From NCBI RefSeq assembly GCF_036227225.1, contig NZ_CP109444.1, positions 3,081,501-3,145,500 on the forward strand: 64,000 nt of DNA. The letters run 5' to 3'. This document shows positions 26,696 to 32,544 of the stretch, piece by piece; the stretch's first letter is position 1; every line of letters begins with the position of its first letter. This stretch comes from Streptomyces sp. NBC_01478 (GTDB taxonomy: Bacteria; Actinomycetota; Actinomycetes; Streptomycetales; Streptomycetaceae). The translations under genes and the position numbers were made by a program. The notes below the pieces were generated by a model, which worked only from the letters and a program-made list of their open reading frames with translations, did no database searches and was not told the origin of the DNA.

Positions 26696-26714
26696 TGAAT
26701 TCCCCCCGAATTCA
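26696..26714 (-). promoter_or_regulatory. Inverted repeat enclosing the rsr ribosome binding site
   Basis: On the minus strand TGAATTC-GGGGG-GAATTCA ends 3 nt before the rsr ATG. The poly-G Shine-Dalgarno sits in the loop and arm of this 7-bp hairpin, so folding could limit initiation. This could link Ro protein level to RNA binding, but it may be fortuitous. Confidence 0.35.
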
Positions 26715-26746
26715 TTGGTGTTCCGGAGGGAGGAGCGGCAAAGGGA

Positions 26747-26900
26747 GAGTGCCCGAGGTCGAAGTCGACTGCGGTGCTTATAAACTGGCGCGTCTTCCGT
26801 TCCGCCACATCGACCTGAGTCGATGACGGGATTCGAACCCGCATGAGGGATTCACCCCCACCAGTTCCCGAAGTATCCGCTGCCTGCGCACCGGGCACCC
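26747..26900 (-). ncRNA. Y-RNA-like RNA B with circularly permuted class II tRNA mimic
   Basis: Reading leftward, GGGTGCCCG (26900-26892) pairs with CGGGCACTC (26755-26747, one G-U) to close a Y stem bearing the GGTGCG and TTCGACCT strands expected for Ro binding. Inside lies a tRNA mimic in permuted order: AACTGGT (26866-26860), a variable-arm hairpin, T arm GCGGG-TTCGAAT-CCCGT (26842-26826), acceptor strand CATCGAC (26825-26819), tetraloop TCAG, acceptor strand GTCGATG (26814-26808), T8/G9, D arm GCG-loop-CGC (26805-26790) and GCCAGTT (26789-26783). AACTGGT and GCCAGTT pair like an anticodon stem. It most resembles tRNA-Leu. No anticodon loop exists; the Y stem replaces it. Ends are estimated from pairing. 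Confidence 0.75.
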
Positions 26901-26913
26901 ACCAAATGCCGAG

Positions 26914-26984
26914 CCTCCCGAGATCAAATCGGCGGCGGCATGGGATTCTTTGGAAGAAGTAGCCGCAGCCCGCGCACCGGGAGG
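26914..26984 (-). ncRNA. Minimal Y-RNA-like element C without tRNA mimic
   Basis: CCTCCCG (26984-26978) pairs with CGGGAGG (26920-26914). Inside are the strands GTGCG and GATTTGATCT, matching the internal-loop strands of elements A and B (consensus GGTGCG and TTGANCT), then a GC-rich upper stem GGCTGCGGC/GCCGCCGCC with one mismatch and a ~22-nt loop starting TACTTC. The 5' strand CCCGGTGCGCGGGCTGCGG aligns with that of B, so it looks like a paralogue lacking the tRNA-like module. It could be an independent RNA or a linker of a longer transcript. Confidence 0.55.
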
Positions 26985-27000
26985 TGCATGAAGTTGTGGT

Positions 27001-27140
27001 GTCCAGAGTTCAAGGCCGGCGGAACCGACGTAGGTGCTCTAACCCCTGAGCTACACCGGCGCGTTGTACCGGTGGCGGGACTCGAACCCGCGGCCGCCCC
27101 ATTATCAGTGGAAGTAGGTCCTGCCTTCGCACCTGGACGT
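27001..27140 (-). ncRNA. Y-RNA-like RNA A with permuted tRNA mimic
   Basis: GTCCAG (27138-27133) pairs with CTGGAC (27006-27001), and AAGGC (27127-27123) with GCCTT (27016-27012). The internal loop GTGCG/GAACT between them recalls the Ro-binding bulge of Y RNAs. GGCGG/CCGCC (27098-27094/27022-27018) continues the stem. The mimic then reads T arm GCGGG-TTCGAGT-CCCGC (27091-27075), acceptor strand CACCGGT (27074-27068), 7-nt loop, acceptor strand GCCGGTG (27060-27054), TA, and D arm GCTC-AGGGGTTA-GAGC (27051-27036). T and D loops keep TTCGA and GG for the tRNA elbow. A promoter just upstream would start transcription near 27140. Ends are estimated. Confidence 0.75.
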
Positions 27141-27145
27141 TCTTC

Positions 27146-27175
27146 ACTCTAGGAGGCGGCCGCGACTCGGGCGAA
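27146..27175 (-). promoter_or_regulatory. Probable promoter of Y RNA A
   Basis: Leftward TTCGCC (27175-27170), 18 bp and TAGAGT (27151-27146). TAGAGT fits TANNNT and would place the start at about 27140-27139, exactly where the closing stem of RNA A begins. The -35 is weak. I find no equally good promoter before elements C and B. Confidence 0.5.
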
Positions 27176-27183
27176 CGAATTAA

Positions 27184-28638
27184 TTACTTCTTCTGGCGCT
27201 TCCAGGGGCCCGTGATGGCGAGCATGATGCCGGGCGTCTGGATGTTGGCGTAGAGCGTCTTGCCGTCGGGCGAGAAGGTGACGCCCGTGAACTCGCTGTA
27301 TTCGGGCTTCTCCGCGGTGCCGATGTTGAGTTCGTTGCGGGCGATCGGGTACGTGCGGCCGCTGTCGGTCGCGCCGAAGAGGTGCTGGACGCCCTCGCCG
27401 TCCTCGGCGATGACGAGGCCGCCGTAGGGAGAGACCGTGATGTTGTCGGGGCCGTCGAAGGCGCCGTCCACGGACGGGTCGGGGTTGACGCCGATGAGGA
27501 CCTTGAGGGTCAGGGTGCGGCGCTTGGGGTCGTAGAACCAGACGGCGCCGTCGTGCTGGACGGGGCTCTCCGTGCGGGCGAACGAGGAGACGATGTACGT
27601 GCCGCCGTCGCCCCACCACATGCCCTCCAGCTTGCGGGCGCGGGTGATCTCGCCGGTGGCGAACTGCTTGCGGACCGACACCGACTTCGCGTCGCGGTCG
27701 GGGACGGTCACCCAGTCCACGCCGTAGACCGTGCCGATCTTCGTGGCGCGGGAGAGGTCGTCGACGAACTGGCCGCCGGAGTCGAAGCACTTGAAGGCCT
27801 GGAGGACGCCCGCGTCCTCGGCGAGGGTGTGGAGCTTGCCGCGGCCGTGGTGGAAGTGCTCGGGCGGGGTCCAGCGGTAGAGGAGGCCGTTCGGGTTGGC
27901 CGCGTCCTCGGTCAGGTAGAGGTGGCCGCGCTTGGGGTCGACGACGACGGCCTCGTGGGCGTAGCGGCCGAGTGCCTTGATCGGCTTGGGGTTCTTGTTG
28001 GCGCGGCGGTCCACCGGGTCGACCTCGAAGACGTAGCCGTGGTCCTTGGTGAAGCCGTTCGTGCCGGCCTTGTCCTCGGTCTCCTCGCAGGTGAGCCAGG
28101 TGTCCCAAGGGGTGTTGCCGCCCGCGCAGTTGGTGGCGGTGCCGGCGATGCCGACCCACTCGGCGACGTGGTCGCGGCGGACCTCGACGACCGTGCAGCC
28201 GCCGGCCGCGGCGGGGTCGTAGACGAGGCCCTCGGTCAGCGGGACGGGGTGGGGCCAGTTGGCGCGGGGGCCGGCCAGCTCGTGGTTGTTGACGAGGAGG
28301 GTGGCGCCGCGCGGGCCGTCGAAGGTGGACGTGCCGTCGTGGTTGGAGGGGGTGAACTCGCCCGACTCCAGCTTGGTTTTGCCGCTGTAGGTGATGACGC
28401 GGTATTTGAAGCCGGCCGGGAGGGCGAGGAGGCCGTCCGGGTCGGTGACCAGCGGGCCGTAGCCGACACCGACGTGCCCGTGCCCGGACGCCGACTGCTC
28501 GGCCGCGCTCTCGACGTCGGTGTCGGTGGAGGCGAGGGCGTTGGGTGCGGTGGCGAGGGCGCCGACGCTGCCCGCCAGCGCGACCCCGGCACCGGTCATC
28601 GCGGACTTTGCGGTGAAATCTCTGCGGGTGAGCGACAT
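27184..28638 (-). CDS. phoX: PhoX-like (DUF839) Tat-secreted phosphatase
   Basis: A 484-residue exported protein. The signal has the twin-Arg motif LTRRDFT, a hydrophobic stretch and an ALA-type cleavage site near residue 35. The mature part matches PhoX/DUF839 six-bladed propellers: LLVNNHEL, WLTCEET, YAHEAVVVDPKRGHLYLTED and GPDNITVSPYGGLVIAEDGE carry the acidic metal ligands. PhoX enzymes are Ca/Fe-dependent alkaline phosphatases that folded-export through Tat. The ATG at 28638 has AGGAGAC upstream. A PHO box about 70 bp before the start predicts induction under phosphate starvation. Confidence 0.85.
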   Translation of the reverse strand: MSLTRRDFTAKSAMTGAGVALAGSVGALATAPNALASTDTDVESAAEQSASGHGHVGVGYGPLVTDPDGLLALPAGFKYRVITYSGKTKLESGEFTPSNHDGTSTFDGPRGATLLVNNHELAGPRANWPHPVPLTEGLVYDPAAAGGCTVVEVRRDHVAEWVGIAGTATNCAGGNTPWDTWLTCEETEDKAGTNGFTKDHGYVFEVDPVDRRANKNPKPIKALGRYAHEAVVVDPKRGHLYLTEDAANPNGLLYRWTPPEHFHHGRGKLHTLAEDAGVLQAFKCFDSGGQFVDDLSRATKIGTVYGVDWVTVPDRDAKSVSVRKQFATGEITRARKLEGMWWGDGGTYIVSSFARTESPVQHDGAVWFYDPKRRTLTLKVLIGVNPDPSVDGAFDGPDNITVSPYGGLVIAEDGEGVQHLFGATDSGRTYPIARNELNIGTAEKPEYSEFTGVTFSPDGKTLYANIQTPGIMLAITGPWKRQKK

Positions 28639-28706
28639 GCGTGTCTCCTGTGACGGTGGGTGTGCCGTGGAGGGTGGCGGACCTCGGTCGGCGCCACGCT
28701 TCCGCC

Positions 28707-28728
28707 CACGCCTGAACAGGAGTTGAAC
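28707..28728 (-). promoter_or_regulatory. PHO box upstream of phoX
   Basis: On the minus strand two direct 11-nt units, GTTCAACTCCT and GTTCAGGCGTG, lie head to tail. This matches the Streptomyces PhoP site, direct repeats of 11 nt starting GTTCA. Its position 69-90 bp before the phoX start fits PhoR-PhoP activation. Confidence 0.6.
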
Positions 28729-28903
28729 ACGGGGCGACATCGTCTGCCTCTCTTCCATGAATCCGTATGCACTGACCCACGGGACCCAAAAGCACCGCGC
28801 TTCGGAAGAATTGACCGGCGGAATTTCGAAAGCAAGGTCAAAAGGCATAGCCAGGACGGAAAGTATGGATCGGGACGAAACTCGTGATTCATTTCAGATT
28901 GCC

Positions 28904-28973
28904 TTGACTCTGCCCGCCCTCCGGCCATAGACCTGAAGAGCACACCGCCGGAGGCCGGCTCACGAAGCCGGCC
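28904..28973 (+). promoter_or_regulatory. Promoter and leader hairpin of the trypsin-like gene
   Basis: TTGACT (28904-28909), 18 bp and TAGACC (28928-28933) point rightward. A perfect hairpin GGCCGGCT-CACGA-AGCCGGCC (28953-28973) follows in the ~120-nt leader and could act as an attenuator. The rest of the 419-bp gap 28639-29057 holds the PHO box and otherwise nothing I recognise. Confidence 0.4.
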
Positions 28974-29057
28974 CGTGTGGGCGGGAAGTGCCCCTTGAAC
29001 GGCCCTTTCGAGAAGGCGCGATCGCCGCAGCCATAAGGGACCAAGAGCCGTAATCTG

Positions 29058-30233
29058 ATGAGGTGGTCTGGCGTGAGCCAGCCCGAGATGATGCGAGGAC
29101 CGACTGGTGGTCAGCTGAGTGACAGCTCCCGCCAGCAAGCGAATTCAGACTTCCTGCGGCCGCAGTCGCCGCTGGCCAACGTCGTCGGCTTCGGCCACGG
29201 CGTGAAGTGGATCGACGGACAGGCCACGGGCGAGGCGGCCGTGCTGGTGTTCGTGACCCAGAAGGTGCCGGAGTCCCAGCTCCCCGAGCGGGATGTCATC
29301 CCGCGGACGATGGACGACGGCACCCCCACCGACGTCGTCGCGGTCGGTCATGTCGCCGCGCAGCGTCAGCAGCAGCAACGCAGGACCTCGGGCCGCTCCG
29401 AGGACCGCGCCTCCTACCGGAGCGACGGCAGCACGGCCGAGCAACTCGCCGGTCTCGCGCAGCCGTTGCTGGAGGAGCGCGGCGGGCTCGGACAGTTCGA
29501 GCCGCAGCAGCTCAGGCGCCGTATGCGTCCGTCGCCCTCCGGCGTCTCGGTCGGCAACGTACGGGTGACCGCGGGCACCCTGGGCAGCGTGGTGTACGAC
29601 TTCCTGCCGGGCGCCTCCGTGGACCCGCCCGGTCCCGGCCTCGGCACTCCGGCGAGGTTCTACATCCTCTCCAACAACCATGTGCTGGCCGACTGCAACC
29701 GTGCCCAACTGGGCAGCCCGATCCTGCAGCCCGGCGCGTACGACGGCGGCACGGACCCGGACGACCGCATCGCGACCCTGGAGCGGTTCATCCCGATCCA
29801 GTTCGCGCCGCAGACCCCGGTGGAACGCCACAACAACGTGGTGGACTGCGCACTCGGCGCCGTGGACTTCCAGGACGCCACCCGTGAGCAGCACTTCAGC
29901 GGTGCGCCGCGCGCCTGGCGGCGCAAGGCCAACGTCTCGGTCGGCGACCTGGTGAAGAAGACCGGCCGTACGACGAACATCAGCTTCGGCCGGATCATCG
30001 CGACCGATGTCACGATCGACGTCGGCTACGGCACGGCGGGCACGGCCCGGTTCAAGGACCAGGTGCTGACGACGAGCATCTCGGCGGGCGGCGACTCCGG
30101 TTCGCTGGTGACCTCCCTCGACAACGTCGCGACCGGTCTGCTCTTCGCGGGCTCCTCGGTCGTCACCGTGGCCAACCACATCGAGAACGTCCGCGCACTG
30201 CTGCGGGTGGAGATCGCCGAGCAACTGGCCTGA
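29058..30233 (+). CDS. Cytosolic trypsin-fold serine peptidase-like protein
   Basis: A 391-residue protein with a complete trypsin-type triad: His208 in SNNHVLA, Asp263 in NNVVDCALG and Ser347 in GGDSGS (numbered from the ATG at 29058). There is no signal peptide or membrane segment, unusual for trypsin-fold enzymes in this genus. Residues 95-160 are a Gln/Arg-rich linker. The start may instead be the GTG at 29073, which has GAGGTGG at good spacing. The domain resembles the intracellular trypsin-like peptidase group that often regulates or processes a partner. The small protein encoded 57 bp downstream is the obvious candidate. Confidence 0.75.
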   Translation: MRWSGVSQPEMMRGPTGGQLSDSSRQQANSDFLRPQSPLANVVGFGHGVKWIDGQATGEAAVLVFVTQKVPESQLPERDVIPRTMDDGTPTDVVAVGHVAAQRQQQQRRTSGRSEDRASYRSDGSTAEQLAGLAQPLLEERGGLGQFEPQQLRRRMRPSPSGVSVGNVRVTAGTLGSVVYDFLPGASVDPPGPGLGTPARFYILSNNHVLADCNRAQLGSPILQPGAYDGGTDPDDRIATLERFIPIQFAPQTPVERHNNVVDCALGAVDFQDATREQHFSGAPRAWRRKANVSVGDLVKKTGRTTNISFGRIIATDVTIDVGYGTAGTARFKDQVLTTSISAGGDSGSLVTSLDNVATGLLFAGSSVVTVANHIENVRALLRVEIAEQLA

Positions 30234-30290
30234 GGGTCGGTCGAAACCCGTAACGGTCACTCAACAGCCGTACCGGAAGAGGGAATCAGC

Positions 30291-30737
30291 ATGACCACGC
30301 AGGCCAAGCGGCAGAAGAGCCACGCCGGCTCCGAGCACCGCTTCCACAATCCCCAGGGCGCGGAAGTCAAGACGCGTGACGAGGCGTTCGCCTCCCAGCA
30401 GGACATGGCCGCCGAGGCGGTCTCCGCCACCGCCCAACTGGAGCTGCACAACGGGGCGATGACCTTCGCCATCGAGGTGCGGTACAACCCCAACACCTAT
30501 CCGCACGTCGTGACCGGCGGCCAGATCACCTCCGGTATCAGCGGCGCCCCCTGGGACATCACGGGCGGCTTCATGGGCGAGACGATCCGTCTCGACGCGA
30601 AGCGCACCGGCCAGGGCGCGTACGCCAACGCGATGACCCTCGTAGGCGAGTTCCAGAACCCGCCGGCCTACCGGGGCACGTACGGCTTCAACGGGGACAC
30701 CTCGTCGTTCAAGCACACGACGAACTACCACTGCTGA
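30291..30737 (+). CDS. Small beta-rich protein following the peptidase (lectin-like?)
   Basis: A 148-residue protein from the ATG at 30291 with GAGGGAA upstream. A charged 45-residue head is followed by a beta-rich body with GGQITSGISGAPWDITGGF and a Gly/Tyr-rich end (YRGTYGFNGD). The spacing of G-APW...GG and ...L-GEF...Y-G-YG resembles one repeat of OAA-type agglutinins, but that is a weak visual match. There is no signal peptide. It shares the operon with the trypsin-like protein and may be its substrate, inhibitor or partner. Confidence 0.6.
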   Translation: MTTQAKRQKSHAGSEHRFHNPQGAEVKTRDEAFASQQDMAAEAVSATAQLELHNGAMTFAIEVRYNPNTYPHVVTGGQITSGISGAPWDITGGFMGETIRLDAKRTGQGAYANAMTLVGEFQNPPAYRGTYGFNGDTSSFKHTTNYHC

Positions 30738-30748
30738 GGCGGTGAACC

Positions 30749-30786
30749 GTCGGGGTGTGGGGAGGCCGGCCTCCCCACACCCCGAC
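30749..30786. terminator. 38-bp perfect palindrome, bidirectional terminator
   Basis: The 19-nt arm from 30749 (GTCGGGGTGTGGGGAGGCC) is followed immediately by its exact complement up to 30786, between two convergent genes. It can form a very strong hairpin with a minimal loop, effective for both strands. Confidence 0.75.
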
Positions 30787-30794
30787 TTGCTGCG

Positions 30795-32231
30795 TCAACT
30801 CCCTTGCTGGGAACGCGCCTTGAAGGCCGCCTTCCGTGCTTCCTTCGCGATCCGCTTGTCCGGGTGCAGCCGGCCCATCGCCTCCAGGACGTCCGCGGTC
30901 GCCGGGTGGTCGACCCGCCAGGCCGCCGCGAAGAATCCGTTGTGCTGCTGGGCCAGGCCCTCCACCAGGGCCTGGAGCTCCTCGGAGTTGCCCTCGGCGG
31001 CCAGTTGCGCGGCGACCGTGTCGACGGTCAGCCAGAACACCAGTTCCTCGGAGGGCGCGGGGACGTCGCTCGCGCCCTGTTCGCTCAGCCAGACGCGGGC
31101 GAGGCCGCCCAGTTCGGGGTCGTCGAGCACCTCGCGCAGCGCGGGTTCGGCCTCGCCGCCGACGAGGGAGAGCGCCTGCTGGCAGAGCAGCCGTCGGAGC
31201 GGCGCGCCGGTGTCGCCGCCACGGGCCGCGGCGAGCAACTCCCGTGCGGCGGCGAGGGGTTCACGACCGGCCAGCCACTGCTCGGTCTCGGCCCGCGCGG
31301 CCCCCTGCGGGAACCTGGAGGTCCCGTCGAGCAGCGCGTCCGCGCCCTTGTCCGCGAGTTCTCCCACGGCGGGGGCGGCGAAGCCGGCTTCGAGGAGGCG
31401 GGCGCGCAGGCCGTACAGGCCGAGCGGGGTGAGCCGGACCATGCCGTAGCGGGTGACGTCGGTCTCGTCGACGGGGGCGGCGGGTCCGTCCGCCGGCTCG
31501 TCGAGGTCGGCCATCAGGGCCTCGTCGACGGGCTGGTACTCGACGATGCCGACCGGTTCGAGGAGCCGGAACTGGTCGTCGAGGCGCATCATCGCGTCGG
31601 AGACCTGTTCCAGTACGTCGTTGGTGGGCTCGCCCATGTCGCTGGGCACGATCATGGACGCGGCCAGCGCGGGCAGCGGGACGGGGCCGTCGCCGGGGCC
31701 GTCCTCGTTGACGGTCAGCAGATAGAGGTTGCCGAGGACGCCGTCGAGGAACTCGGCCTCCGCCTCGGGGTCCCAGTCGAGTGACGAGAAATCGACCTCG
31801 CCACCCTCGTCCACGGCGTCGACAAGACCGTCCAGATCGGGCACGCTCGCGTCCGCGAGGAGGGTGTCGAGGGCGCCGAGCCAGATCGCGAGCACGTCGT
31901 TCGGGGAGCCGGAGGTGAGCAGCGCCAGCTCCTCGCCGGCCGCCACGATGCCTTCCTCCTCGTCGACGATCTCGACGAGCCCGGTGTCCACGGCGACCCG
32001 CCAGGCCTCGCTCGCGTCGGCCGCGGCGTCGTCGCCGGTGAGTCCGAGGCGCTCGGCGGCGGCGGGCAGTTGCTCGTCGACAAGCCCGCCACCGGCGTCG
32101 ATCCGGGTGTCGGGTCCTGCCCAGCGGGCGAGCTGTGCGGCCCGGGCGAGCAGGGGGGTGGACAGCGCGTCGCGCGCCAGCTCCGCTTCGGAGTGCAGCC
32201 GCACCGGCGGCAGGGGGGAGCTGTCTGACAT
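30795..32231 (-). CDS. Conserved acidic cytoplasmic protein of unknown function
   Basis: I do not recognise a family. A 478-residue soluble protein rich in Asp/Glu/Ala/Leu, with helical repeats. A winged-helix-like stretch (VRLTPLGLYGLRARLLEAGF, about residues 267-286) and a HEAT-like C-terminal third (AAARELLAAARGGDT, PALREVLDDPEL) are the visible features. It starts at the ATG at 32231 with AGGAGAA upstream. It stands alone between two terminators or promoters. Function unknown. Confidence 0.75.
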   Translation of the reverse strand: MSDSSPLPPVRLHSEAELARDALSTPLLARAAQLARWAGPDTRIDAGGGLVDEQLPAAAERLGLTGDDAAADASEAWRVAVDTGLVEIVDEEEGIVAAGEELALLTSGSPNDVLAIWLGALDTLLADASVPDLDGLVDAVDEGGEVDFSSLDWDPEAEAEFLDGVLGNLYLLTVNEDGPGDGPVPLPALAASMIVPSDMGEPTNDVLEQVSDAMMRLDDQFRLLEPVGIVEYQPVDEALMADLDEPADGPAAPVDETDVTRYGMVRLTPLGLYGLRARLLEAGFAAPAVGELADKGADALLDGTSRFPQGAARAETEQWLAGREPLAAARELLAAARGGDTGAPLRRLLCQQALSLVGGEAEPALREVLDDPELGGLARVWLSEQGASDVPAPSEELVFWLTVDTVAAQLAAEGNSEELQALVEGLAQQHNGFFAAAWRVDHPATADVLEAMGRLHPDKRIAKEARKAAFKARSQQGS

Positions 32232-32368
32232 CGGCGGGTTCTCCTAGGGCGCCTCGATGGCCGTACGACGGCCGTTCACGACACACGACTCAGCCGCTCA
32301 GCCTAGACGGATTTCGACCCATGCCGCCCGGTTCACGTCCCGGCCACCACGCGTACATGGCTGAAACC

Positions 32369-32451
32369 TTGACAACTGAGCGGCCCCGCAATGAGATTGA
32401 CGCGCGTAGAAATGTCATGGACACCCGATCCAGGTATGTTCTACGCGCGTC
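32369..32451. promoter_or_regulatory. Promoter and 13-bp inverted repeat before the secreted nuclease
   Basis: TTGACA (near 32369) and TGAGAT 17 bp on form a possible promoter. Next, GACGCGCGTAGAA (32399-32411) and TTCTACGCGCGTC (32439-32451) are perfect inverted repeats 27 bp apart in the leader. This could be an operator or an mRNA hairpin. The rest of the 313-bp gap 32232-32544 shows only one half-PHO-like GTTCACGTCCC near 32335. Confidence 0.45.
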
Positions 32452-32544
32452 GCCTCCGCCCCACCGGTCGCGGCTCCCACCGCCGCTGCACCAGCTTCAT
32501 CCACCCTCGTCCCGGCACTCATGCATGTCCCCGGAGGGATCCCG

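Noticed and set aside
27036..27091. Ordinary tRNA gene near the T and D arms upstream of rsr
   Set aside because: The T arm precedes the D arm and there is no anticodon loop, so neither strand yields a standard cloverleaf; it is better read as a permuted mimic in a Y RNA.
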